In this document: in pieces, positions 1 through 8,010 of the stretch | How the letters are laid out: each line of letters starts with the position of its first letter | Position numbering within the stretch: position 1 is the stretch's first letter | From: CAZEWZ01 sp964516765 | GTDB lineage: Bacteria > Bacteroidota > Bacteroidia > Flavobacteriales > UBA7430 | Direction: 5' to 3' | NCBI GenBank assembly: GCA_964516765.1 | Contig: CAZEWZ010000003.1 | Span: forward strand, 62,001 to 126,000 | DNA length: 64,000 bases | Made by a program: the position numbers and the translations under genes | The notes under the pieces: generated by a model | Databases searched by the model: none | The model's input: the letters and a program-made list of their open reading frames with translations, nothing else | What the model was told of the DNA's origin: nothing

Positions 1-568
1 TTAATTGAATGAGTTCTGCTCGCTTTTTAAACAAATTTTCATGAGTGATTTCATTTTTCAACATTCTTTGCCAGGCGGTTCGGTCTGACACATATTTCTT
101 TAGAAAAACCTCAATCATTCCAGAGAGATACCTGTTGGGTGTTTTTGCAATGGGTACAGCATAACTTGCTCCTTGATCAATCCATCTTGTTGGAACTTGG
201 GTATCTCTAGTGATACCAACTTTAATTCCGCTAGAAACAGCCAAATATACAAAGTGATCTTTTAGATGATGTTTTTTTTCCCATTCTAAATCACGACCTT
301 CCCCCAGATGAGCGCGACATAATTCGGGTTTAATAATACATTCTGAAGCCATAGGGCTTCTCTGAAAGCAGGGATAACAGAATCCTTGATTAAATGATTT
401 TTTTGTTCGTTTCTCGCAGTCGAGACAGATAATTTCACCCTCAAAACTAAATTTAATATGCTTTCCAATCCAAGTGTTCAAATGAAGTATTTCCTTTCCA
501 ATGGGTAAATAGTACTGAATGGGATTATTTATTGCGGTTTTCATCTTAAGAATTCGTCCTTTCATCAT
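1..568 (-). CDS. DUF2797 family protein, C-terminal part cut by window edge
   Basis: The reading frame is open from ATG at 568 (a second ATG lies at 565, a third at 544) down to base 1, giving 189 residues without a stop, so the C terminus lies outside the window. Seen: cysteines in a CLDC pair (about 48-51), a CYPC pair (about 64-67) and further cysteines near 77 and 84, which look like zinc ligands. Then comes the segment VYLA...KVGITR...RWIDQGA (about 107-134). The pattern matches the DUF2797 family, known mainly by conservation. The Y..KVGITR block resembles the core of GIY-YIG nuclease-like folds; that is my inference and no activity is shown. It is transcribed divergently from the GH3-like gene. 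Confidence 0.8.
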   Translation of the reverse strand, partial: MMKGRILKMKTAINNPIQYYLPIGKEILHLNTWIGKHIKFSFEGEIICLDCEKRTKKSFNQGFCYPCFQRSPMASECIIKPELCRAHLGEGRDLEWEKKHHLKDHFVYLAVSSGIKVGITRDTQVPTRWIDQGASYAVPIAKTPNRYLSGMIEVFLKKYVSDRTAWQRMLKNEITHENLFKKRAELIQL

Positions 569-638
569 TATATCAATTGGATTTTTTTGTAGTTTCGATT
601 AGCGATGAAATATACATAAATTATAAGTTTTGGATTGA

Positions 639-2147
639 ATGAAAATATATAATTCGATAGCTGGTTGGATTATCAAGAAGCGAATTTATCAGATTAATTT
701 GTTTGTTGAATTTCCTCATAAGTTCCAGGAAAATATTCGTCATGAATTAATTCAAAATGCGAAAAAAACAGTCTATGGAATTAAATATAATTTTAAAGAT
801 ATTCAATCTAAGAGTGATTTTATAAAAAATGTTCCTTTGTCTAATTATGATGATCTTTATCCTTTTATTAATAGGATGAGATCTGGGGAACAGAATATTC
901 TATGGCCTACTCAGATAAAATGGTTTGCAAAGTCTTCTGGTACAGAAAACAGTAAGAGTAAATATATACCCATAAGCAAAGAATCTATAAAAAACTGCCA
1001 TTATAAAGGTGGAAAAGATTTATTGTCTCTTTATTGTAATAATTTTCCAGTTAAAAAGATCTTTGAGGGTAAAAGTGTCGTGTTAGGTGGTTCTCACGAA
1101 ATATCCTCTCTTTCTGATCATATGAGTGAAGGTGACCTTTCAGCAATCATTATCGATAATTTACCTTTTTGGGTTAAGTTTCAGCAATTTCCCCACCAAA
1201 AAATTGCACTAATGAACGAATGGGAAAAGAAAATTGATTTAATGGCTGATCAAGCGATTAATGAAAATGTAAGCTCACTTTCTGGAGTCCCTTCTTGGAC
1301 GATGGTATTTTTCAACAAAGTATTAGAAAAATCAGGTAAATCTAATTTACACGAGGTTTGGCCAAATTTTGAGTTATACATGCATGGTGGAATTCAATTT
1401 TCGCCCTATAAAAAACATTTCGATAAACTTTTCCCAAAAGGAATAAATTATTTAGAGTCATACAATGCTTCTGAAGGTTTTTTTGGCGTTCAAGATGTTC
1501 CTGGCAAACAAGGAATGTTGTTGATGCTAAATTATGGTATATACTATGAATTTATACCATTGAAAAGCCTCTCAGATTCCATACCAATTTCGCTTTCTCT
1601 ATTAGAGGTTAAAATGAATAATGATTATGCTTTGGTAATCTCTACAAATTCTGGTTTATGGCGCTATTTAATTGGTGATACAATTCGTTTCACAAGTCTT
1701 TCTCCGTTTAGAATTATTATAACCGGAAGAACAAAACATTTTATGAATTCTTTTGGAGAAGAATTGATGGTTCACAATGCTGATAGAGCTTTACAAATAG
1801 CTTGTGATAAAACTCATTCAGAATATTCTGAGTATACCGCAGCTCCTAAATATACTAGCTCAAAAATTGATGCTTACCATGAATGGCTTGTTGAATTTAT
1901 TTTACCTCCGAATGATATTGATTTTTTTATTGATATTTTCGATACCGCATTAATGACTTTGAATTCAGATTATGAGGCCAAGAGATATAAGAGTATAATT
2001 CTTCAGAAACCCAAGATTCATATTGCAAGAAAAAGATTGTTTTATGATTGGATGAAGCAAAAAGGAAAACTAGGTGGGCAGAACAAAATTCCTCGCTTAT
2101 CAGACAATCGAATTTATTTAGAAGAACTTTTAAAGATGAACACTTAA
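639..2147 (+). CDS. GH3-family (auxin-responsive GH3-like) acyl-acid amido synthetase homologue
   Basis: 502 residues, the normal length for bacterial GH3-like proteins. Family knowledge: GH3 enzymes adenylate a carboxylic acid and transfer it to an amine or amino acid, as members of the ANL adenylating superfamily. The substrate of the Bacteroidota branch is unknown. Seen: the phosphate-binding SSGT (99-102) in the context KWFAKSSGTENSK, an ESYNASEGFFG block (about 272-282) matching the acyl-adenylate motif, and IGDTIRF (about 344-350) corresponding to the hinge-region motif. No signal peptide, so it should be cytoplasmic. A deoxynucleoside kinase follows after 59 bases on the same strand, a neighbourhood I recall from other Flavobacteriia. 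The start fits the divergent gene and leaves a 70-base promoter region. The substrate cannot be deduced. Confidence 0.87.
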   Translation: MKIYNSIAGWIIKKRIYQINLFVEFPHKFQENIRHELIQNAKKTVYGIKYNFKDIQSKSDFIKNVPLSNYDDLYPFINRMRSGEQNILWPTQIKWFAKSSGTENSKSKYIPISKESIKNCHYKGGKDLLSLYCNNFPVKKIFEGKSVVLGGSHEISSLSDHMSEGDLSAIIIDNLPFWVKFQQFPHQKIALMNEWEKKIDLMADQAINENVSSLSGVPSWTMVFFNKVLEKSGKSNLHEVWPNFELYMHGGIQFSPYKKHFDKLFPKGINYLESYNASEGFFGVQDVPGKQGMLLMLNYGIYYEFIPLKSLSDSIPISLSLLEVKMNNDYALVISTNSGLWRYLIGDTIRFTSLSPFRIIITGRTKHFMNSFGEELMVHNADRALQIACDKTHSEYSEYTAAPKYTSSKIDAYHEWLVEFILPPNDIDFFIDIFDTALMTLNSDYEAKRYKSIILQKPKIHIARKRLFYDWMKQKGKLGGQNKIPRLSDNRIYLEELLKMNT

Positions 2148-2206
2148 TTTTTATCGCTCTTCGTAAAAAAATTGTATTTTTAATCTTTAATTTCAAAATA
2201 AATAAA

Positions 2207-2821
2207 ATGCACATTGCAGTTGCAGGAAATATAGGTGTGGGTAAAACTACTTTAACCGAATTATTGGCCAAAAACTTCTCATGGGAACCTCATTTTGAGT
2301 CTGTAGATGATAATCCATATTTGGATGATTTTTATACTGATATGCAAAGATGGGCCTTTAATTTACAAGTTTACTTTTTAAACAGTCGTTTTGCTCAGCT
2401 TAAGCAAATTCAAGAAAGCGGGATTAATATTATTCAGGACAGAACCATTTATGAAGATGCGTATATTTTCGCTCCAAATCTTCACGCAATGGGGCTTATG
2501 ACCGCGCGCGATTTTGATAATTATAAAACTCTTTTTGATCTGATGGCTTCTTTTGTAAATCCTCCAGATTTATTAATTTACTTAAGAGCCTCTGTTCCTA
2601 CTCTTGTAAAGCAAATTCAATCTCGTGGTAGAGATTATGAATCCAGTATTCGAATTGACTATTTAACTCGTTTGAATGAGCGTTATGAAGCTTGGATTTC
2701 TCGCTATGACAAAGGAAATTTATTAATCATCGATACCGACGATTTAGACTTTAGCAAGAATCAAGAAGATCTAGGTTTTATTGTCGACAAGGTAAATGCT
2801 GAATTACACGGATTGTTCTAG
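2207..2821 (+). CDS. Deoxynucleoside kinase
   Basis: 204 residues from ATG at 2207. The frame is open further upstream, but that part overlaps the GH3-like gene and lacks family character, whereas the P-loop GNIGVGKTT sits at residues 7-15 with this start, as in the family. Family role: phosphorylation of deoxyribonucleosides to monophosphates using ATP in the salvage of DNA precursors (dCK/dGK/dAK type). Seen: the P-loop, the glutamate of FES (about 31), the DR pair (78-79, counterpart of the ERS motif), and an arginine-rich LID segment SRGRDYE (about 139-145). Which nucleoside it prefers cannot be told from motifs alone. It probably shares a transcript with the flanking aminotransferase gene (28-base gap). 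Confidence 0.9.
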   Translation: MHIAVAGNIGVGKTTLTELLAKNFSWEPHFESVDDNPYLDDFYTDMQRWAFNLQVYFLNSRFAQLKQIQESGINIIQDRTIYEDAYIFAPNLHAMGLMTARDFDNYKTLFDLMASFVNPPDLLIYLRASVPTLVKQIQSRGRDYESSIRIDYLTRLNERYEAWISRYDKGNLLIIDTDDLDFSKNQEDLGFIVDKVNAELHGLF

Positions 2822-2849
2822 AATAGATTAATCTTATCGATTTTTTTTC

Positions 2850-4031
2850 ATGGACAAAAAGAATGCCTTTATTCATTTCCAGGGTCAAACGACTCCGTTC
2901 CCTCTATCTATTCATGTTGACTCTGCTCACGGAATGTATATAATTGATAAAAATGGTAAAGCTTACCTTGATTTGGTGGCTGGAGTTTCTGCATGTATTC
3001 TGGGTCATTCTCATCCAGCTGTAGTCAATGCAATTAAAGAACAAGCTGATAAATATCTCCATGTTATGGTTTATGGAGAATTTATTCAAGATCCCCAATT
3101 GAATTTAGCCAAAAAAATTGCCTCGCTTTTGCCTCCTTCTCTGAATTGCACCTATTTTGTTAATTCAGGATCTGAAGCGATTGAAGCTTCTATGAAACTG
3201 GCAAAAAGAATAACTGGAAGATCAGAAATGATATCATGTAAAGATTCCTATCATGGAAGTACTCATGGAGCATTAAGTATTATGGGGTATGAAGGTTCGA
3301 AACATAAATTTAGACCATTGCTTCCCGATTGCAATCAGATTCAGTTCAATAATTTCGAAAGCCTTCATGAAATTAGTTTTAAAACTGCTGCGGTTATTGT
3401 TGAACCTATTCAAGGCGCTTCTGGCTTTATTTCTCCTGTAGACGGATTTCTAGATGCGCTGAGATTGCGCTGCAATAAAGTAGGTGCACTTTTAATCTTT
3501 GATGAGATTCAGACCGGTTTTGGACGAACAGGTCATTTGTTCGGTATTGATGCTTTTCAGGTGGTCCCAGATATTTTGTGTTTGGCAAAAGGCATGGGTG
3601 GTGGGATGTCTATTGGTTCATTTACTAGTTCTACAGAAAACATGCATTTTTTAAGAGAAAATCCAATTCTTGGACATATTACTACATTCGGAGGGCATCC
3701 AATATCTTGTGCAGCTTCCCTGGCCACTCTTAATGTACTTTGTGAAACGTCTATTTTAGAAGAAATATCATCGAAAGAGGCTCTTTTTAGGTCACTACTT
3801 GTTCACCCTAAGATCAAACATATTTCAGGAAAAGGACTAATGTTAGGAATCCATTTTTTTGATGCTAAGTCAGCTTTTAATCTGGTTAATAGAGGCTTAG
3901 ATATGGGTATTATTACTTTCTTATTTTTACACACAAAAACCGCTATAAGGTTAAGCCCCCCCCTCATTATCTCTAAACAAGAAATTAGAACAGCTACTCA
4001 GATTATTCTAGATATTTTAGACGAAAAATAA
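2850..4031 (+). CDS. Class III (acetylornithine/ornithine-type) PLP aminotransferase
   Basis: 393 residues. Seen: fold-type I class III signatures, including YFVNSGSEAIE (PLP phosphate-binding glycine/serine loop), the YHG motif after it, FDEIQTGFGRTG with the aspartate that pairs with the pyridine nitrogen, and LCLAKGMGGG with the Schiff-base lysine at 247. Family knowledge: members transfer an amino group from omega- or alpha-amino donors to 2-oxoglutarate or a related acceptor. Bacteroidota genomes often carry this type annotated only as aspartate aminotransferase family. No arginine-biosynthesis genes lie nearby, so I do not call it ArgD. It follows the deoxynucleoside kinase by 28 bases. 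Cytoplasmic, full length. Confidence 0.85.
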   Translation: MDKKNAFIHFQGQTTPFPLSIHVDSAHGMYIIDKNGKAYLDLVAGVSACILGHSHPAVVNAIKEQADKYLHVMVYGEFIQDPQLNLAKKIASLLPPSLNCTYFVNSGSEAIEASMKLAKRITGRSEMISCKDSYHGSTHGALSIMGYEGSKHKFRPLLPDCNQIQFNNFESLHEISFKTAAVIVEPIQGASGFISPVDGFLDALRLRCNKVGALLIFDEIQTGFGRTGHLFGIDAFQVVPDILCLAKGMGGGMSIGSFTSSTENMHFLRENPILGHITTFGGHPISCAASLATLNVLCETSILEEISSKEALFRSLLVHPKIKHISGKGLMLGIHFFDAKSAFNLVNRGLDMGIITFLFLHTKTAIRLSPPLIISKQEIRTATQIILDILDEK

Positions 4032-4134
4032 TAGCTAAGTAAGAGTTAGACCGAATCTAAATTACTCACAAACAGTTGTTTTACTTATTTTTGTCCCTTT
4101 AAATTGTTAATTTGCATTAAATAATTTAACAAAT

Positions 4135-4641
4135 ATGATTAATAAAATAATACAAGACTCTCTAAATAAACAAGTTTTGGCTGAAGGAGCGTCGTCTCAC
4201 TTATATCTTGCGATGGCTTCTTGGGCAGATACTAAAGGATACCAAGGTGTTGCAAATTTTTTTTATAGTCAGTCTGATGAGGAACGACTCCATATGATGA
4301 AATTGGTGAAATATATTAATGAACGAGGTGGTCATGCTCATATACCCGCTATTAAAGAGCCATTAAAGATTTTTGATTGTTTAACGCATGTTTTTCAAGA
4401 TTTTCTGAATCATGAGGTAAAAGTCTCTGGCTTGATCAATGATTTGGTTCATACTTGTTTGGAGAATAAAGATTATACAACGCATAATTTTATGCAATGG
4501 TATGTTGCTGAACAAATTGAGGAAGAGGCAATGGCAAGAACTATTTTAGATAAGCTAAAGCTTATTGGAGATGATAAAGGAGGACTGTATTTGTTCGACA
4601 GAGACATAAATCAATTAAACCCTACTGTTTCTGTTGAGTAG
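4135..4641 (+). CDS. ftnA: Ferritin (non-haem, FtnA type)
   Basis: 168 residues, the usual size of bacterial ferritin subunits, which assemble into 24-mer iron-storage shells and oxidise Fe(II). All ferroxidase-centre ligands expected from E. coli FtnA are present at the same numbering: E17, E50 and H53 (in DEERLHMM), E94, Q127 and E130 (in QWYVAEQIEEE). No haem-binding methionine typical of bacterioferritin is apparent. The gene has about 100 bases of its own upstream sequence with a TTAATTTG box at 4107-4114, one mismatch from the Bacteroidota -7 consensus, so it is probably transcribed separately. It converges with the thioredoxin-like gene downstream. Confidence 0.95.
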   Translation: MINKIIQDSLNKQVLAEGASSHLYLAMASWADTKGYQGVANFFYSQSDEERLHMMKLVKYINERGGHAHIPAIKEPLKIFDCLTHVFQDFLNHEVKVSGLINDLVHTCLENKDYTTHNFMQWYVAEQIEEEAMARTILDKLKLIGDDKGGLYLFDRDINQLNPTVSVE

Positions 4642-4691
4642 ACTCAGCATAACAGTTGTTGGGTTGTTAAAGATTATGCAGTCTTACTCTT

Positions 4692-6101
4692 TCATTGTTT
4701 GTTTAGATTTAATTTTTTGAATTCATTCTCAAGAATTTCATTTAGAGCGATAGAATCAATTTGCTTAGCTATAATCTTTTTGTTTGCGTCAAGCACAAAA
4801 AGTCTCGGTGTTCCCATGATATTATATTTTCCTCTAAAATTGGATTTATTTTCAATATCGATGACATTTGTCCATGATTCCACTCCTTGGTTAACAATAA
4901 ATTCCTGCCACATTTCTTCATCAAATTCTGTACATACTGCATAAACTTTCACTCCTTTATCAGCATAATTTGCGACAATTTCTTTCACTTTTGGAGTTTC
5001 TGTTTTGCAATGCCCACAGTCAGGGTCATAAAAGAATAAGGCTGTAAATTCTGCATCTATATCGTGAAGGCTCTGATTTACCCCTTTTTCGTCAGGAATA
5101 TCTAGAAAGGGAGCAACCGTACCAATGAGATTTGGACTTATGCGCATTGCCTTATCAATAATATTAGTAAGTTTTACTTCGTCTATCCATGGAGTTTGTT
5201 GTGTAATAAAGTAAGTAAATACCAGATGAACAAAAACAGCATCTTGTCCCATAATTTTAGAAGATTCGTAATGATGTGTCGCCCAATTAATCACATATTT
5301 AAATAATTCGCTGCTCGGACGAACTTTTTCAATGAGTATATCTAAGGTTTTTTTTATGGAATCAGGGGCCTGAAGTGTATATTCGTTGAGGTATTTTTCC
5401 ATCTTTTCATGAAAAATAGGGGTTCTAATCATACGATCATCTGTTAAATCAAAGTGATCCCAATAGTGGTTTTTAAAATAATTAAAGGGGAACCTTTCAT
5501 CCACTAATCCATTTCTCCCAACTGGAGATTCTGGAATTACAATTGGATCCATTGCTTTTAGTAATTTCGCAAAAAAAGTACCCGAATTTTTTTCAATAAA
5601 ATCTGATTTAAATTCCTTTACTTGCTCATTTATATCAGCTAATTTTTTCAGCGTATTTTTTTGTTTTACTGAATCCTCTGCAAATATTTTCAGATCTTCT
5701 TTTATTTCACTAGCCTCGAGTCCCTTTTTTAGTGTGTATTTTTGATATTCGTAAAAACTTTCATTTTCGTTAGATTTCTTAATTTTCATATCAGCAATCA
5801 AATTTGTAATATTTGATTCAATATGAAAACTCATAGTCTTATCAATTATTAATTGAAAATATTGTTGATCTGGAAGCAAGATAAAATACATTCCTTCATC
5901 AAATTTATCTTCAGATTTGAATTCAAAAGATTCATTTTTAGATTCTACTGTATCCTTTACATATTGTTTGTTGCCATAATAGTAGCCCAACAATACTTCT
6001 CCGTTAGAAATACCCTTAACTTTTCCTGATATGATATGTTCTTGAGCTCCTAAAAGAGTAAATATAAAACAACTAAATATTGTAAGTAAAAGATTTTTCA
6101 T
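4692..6101 (-). CDS. Secreted thioredoxin-fold protein (DUF4369/DUF5106-like plus TlpA-like domain)
   Basis: 469 residues with an N-terminal signal peptide ending at LLGAQ. Seen: an N-terminal beta-rich region (about 20-120) resembling DUF4369 (GKVKGISNGEVLLGYY), a helical charged middle region (about 120-330) resembling DUF5106, and a C-terminal thioredoxin-like domain with FFYDPDCGHCK, where the redox pair is C362-G-H-C365. Family knowledge: Bacteroidota carry many such periplasmic TlpA/ResA-like thiol-disulfide proteins. Their partners are mostly unknown. It is transcribed from its own promoter, with a good -7 box at 6125-6132, divergent from the S4/prfC operon. Thiol-disulfide exchange in the periplasm is inferred. 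Confidence 0.85.
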   Translation of the reverse strand: MKNLLLTIFSCFIFTLLGAQEHIISGKVKGISNGEVLLGYYYGNKQYVKDTVESKNESFEFKSEDKFDEGMYFILLPDQQYFQLIIDKTMSFHIESNITNLIADMKIKKSNENESFYEYQKYTLKKGLEASEIKEDLKIFAEDSVKQKNTLKKLADINEQVKEFKSDFIEKNSGTFFAKLLKAMDPIVIPESPVGRNGLVDERFPFNYFKNHYWDHFDLTDDRMIRTPIFHEKMEKYLNEYTLQAPDSIKKTLDILIEKVRPSSELFKYVINWATHHYESSKIMGQDAVFVHLVFTYFITQQTPWIDEVKLTNIIDKAMRISPNLIGTVAPFLDIPDEKGVNQSLHDIDAEFTALFFYDPDCGHCKTETPKVKEIVANYADKGVKVYAVCTEFDEEMWQEFIVNQGVESWTNVIDIENKSNFRGKYNIMGTPRLFVLDANKKIIAKQIDSIALNEILENEFKKLNLNKQ

Positions 6102-6124
6102 CTTGGTGATTTTTTAATTTTTTA

Positions 6125-6157
6125 CAAAGATAATTTTTTAATGAAAATAAATTCAAA
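6125..6157 (-). promoter_or_regulatory. Bacteroidota-type promoter for the thioredoxin-like gene
   Basis: Read on the minus strand: TTTG (6157-6154), 21 bases, then TATCTTTG (6132-6125), ahead of the ATG at 6101. This matches the known TTTG-N(19-21)-TAnnTTTG consensus of Bacteroidota sigma factor ABfr/RpoD promoters in both elements and spacing. It is the best two-element match I found in the window. Confidence 0.7.
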
Positions 6158-6182
6158 AAAGAGCCTATCCTCTCAAATTAAA

Positions 6183-6190
6183 TATATTTG
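6183..6190 (+). promoter_or_regulatory. -7 box TATATTTG for S4 protein-prfC operon
   Basis: A perfect TAnnTTTG element 20 bases before the ATG at 6211. I see no convincing -33 TTTG. It is divergent from the promoter at 6125-6157. Confidence 0.55.
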
Positions 6191-6210
6191 CAAAATCAAT
6201 TTATAAATCT

Positions 6211-6423
6211 ATGAATAAACTAATTTTCACTTTAGAAGCCGAGTATATAGAGCTCAACAAATTGCTTAAGATATTAGGTCTTGTCGAAAGCGGTGGACAA
6301 GCCAATCAACTTATTAAGGGAGGGGAAGTTGTTTTTAATGGGGAGATTGATACTCGTAAGAGGTTAAAGTTGAGAAAAGGCGATAAAATTATTTTTTCCG
6401 AAACCCAAATTAAAATTAACTAA
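6211..6423 (+). CDS. Small S4-domain RNA-binding protein (YbcJ-like)
   Basis: 70 residues consisting of one S4-like fold. Seen: LNKLLKILGLVESGGQANQLIKGGEVVFNG followed by a basic RKRLKLRKGD stretch, the alpha-L motif shared with E. coli YbcJ and the S4 domains of ribosomal S4 and pseudouridine synthases. Function beyond RNA binding is not known. Its TAA overlaps the prfC ATG by one base (TAATG at 6421-6425), so the two are translationally coupled. A ribosome-associated role is suggested by that coupling to release factor 3, but this is inference. Confidence 0.88.
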   Translation: MNKLIFTLEAEYIELNKLLKILGLVESGGQANQLIKGGEVVFNGEIDTRKRLKLRKGDKIIFSETQIKIN

Positions 6424-8009
6424 TGAAATTTGAAGATGAAATAAATCGTCGTCGCACCTTTGCTATCATCTCTCATCCGGATGCCGGCAAAACTACTCTG
6501 ACTGAAAAACTTCTACTTTTTGGTGGAGCCATAAATACTGCTGGTGCTGTAAAATCAAATAAGATTAAAAAAACAGCTACCTCAGATTTTATGGAGATTG
6601 AGCGTCAAAGAGGGATTTCTGTAGCTACTTCTGTTATGGGATTTGAATATTTAGGTAAGAAGATTAATATTCTTGATACACCGGGTCACCAGGATTTTGC
6701 TGAGGACACTTTTAGAACTCTCACAGCAGCTGATTCGGTCATTGTAGTTATTGATGTTGCTAAAGGGGTGGAGCCTCAGACTGAAAAACTTGTGAAAGTT
6801 TGTCGGATGAGAAAAACCCCTATTATTGTATTTATTAATAAATTAGATCGTATAGGAAAAGATGCATTTGATTTATTAGACGAGATTGAAAGTAAGTTAT
6901 TAATTAAAGTACGTCCACTGACTTGGCCTATTGGAATGGGCCCAGACTTAAAAGGAGTTTATAATCTTTATGAAAAGAATTTAGTACTGTATTCGCCCAA
7001 TTCTTCAGAGCGGGTTTCCGAGACAGTCTTTATTTTAGATATTAATTCAGATGAACTAGAGAAGCAAATTGGCCATGAGGATGCTGTATTGCTTCGTGAA
7101 GAAGTAGAATTGGTAGAATCTGTTTATCCAGAATTTGAAAATGAAGTCTATTTACATGGAAATGTATCTCCTGTTTTTTTTGGTTCTGCAATCAATACTT
7201 TCGGAGTTCAAGAGTTGTTAAACTGTTTTTTAAAGATTGCCCCTTCTCCACTTCCAAAAGAATCAGAAGAGCGTCTCGTAGACCCATATGAAGACAAGTT
7301 CACAGGTTTTGTTTTTAAGATTCATGCCAATATGGATCCAAAACATCGAGATCGTTTGGCATTTGTTAAAATTGTGTCTGGCATGTTTCGTAGAAACACT
7401 AACTACAAACACATTCGTTTGGGACGAAATATCAAATTTTCTAGTCCAACTGCTTTTATGGCTGAGAAAAAATCAATTGTGGATGAAGCTTATCCAGGAG
7501 ATATAGTTGGACTTCACGATACTGGGAATTTTAAGATTGGAGATACCCTGACAGAAGGCGAGCAAATTCGATACAAAGGTATTCCAAGTTTTTCTCCAGA
7601 AATGTTTCGTTTTGTAAACAATGCAGATCCAATGAAATCAAAGCAACTTGCCAAAGGAGTAGACCAGTTGATGGATGAGGGAGTCGCCCAACTTTTCACT
7701 ATGAAGACTAACGGTCGAAAATTAATTGGAACTGTGGGAGCGCTTCAGTTTGAGGTGATCCAATACAGATTAAAGCATGAATATGGTGCCTCTTGTACAT
7801 ATGAGAACCATAATATTCACAAAGCATGTTGGCTATCTTGCAATAATTTGGGGCAGTTTGAAGAGTTTAAAAAAGTCAAGTATCGATCTATGGCTTTAGA
7901 TAAGTTTGGTCGAGATGTTTTTATGGCAGACTCCGCTTTTACGATTCAAATGGCTCAACAAAAATTCCCTGAAGTAAAATTTCATTTTACCTCTGAGTTC
8001 GACCTTTAG
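6423..8009 (+). CDS. prfC: Peptide chain release factor 3
   Basis: 528 residues, as in the family. RF3 is the GTPase that removes RF1/RF2 from the ribosome after peptide release. Seen: G1 motif HPDAGKTTLTE (18-28), switch II DTPGHQDF, G4 NKLD, the RQRGISVATSVM switch I region that distinguishes RF3 from EF-G, and the C-terminal domain ending KFHFTSEFDL. Its start overlaps the stop of the S4-domain gene by one base, and it ends one base before the convergently transcribed T9SS gene, leaving no room for a terminator. Confidence 0.96.
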   Translation: MKFEDEINRRRTFAIISHPDAGKTTLTEKLLLFGGAINTAGAVKSNKIKKTATSDFMEIERQRGISVATSVMGFEYLGKKINILDTPGHQDFAEDTFRTLTAADSVIVVIDVAKGVEPQTEKLVKVCRMRKTPIIVFINKLDRIGKDAFDLLDEIESKLLIKVRPLTWPIGMGPDLKGVYNLYEKNLVLYSPNSSERVSETVFILDINSDELEKQIGHEDAVLLREEVELVESVYPEFENEVYLHGNVSPVFFGSAINTFGVQELLNCFLKIAPSPLPKESEERLVDPYEDKFTGFVFKIHANMDPKHRDRLAFVKIVSGMFRRNTNYKHIRLGRNIKFSSPTAFMAEKKSIVDEAYPGDIVGLHDTGNFKIGDTLTEGEQIRYKGIPSFSPEMFRFVNNADPMKSKQLAKGVDQLMDEGVAQLFTMKTNGRKLIGTVGALQFEVIQYRLKHEYGASCTYENHNIHKACWLSCNNLGQFEEFKKVKYRSMALDKFGRDVFMADSAFTIQMAQQKFPEVKFHFTSEFDL

Positions 8010-8010
8010 C

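Noticed and set aside
2048..2206. N-terminal extension of the deoxynucleoside kinase
   Set aside because: It overlaps the GH3-like coding region and lacks family character. The P-loop is at the expected place from ATG 2207.
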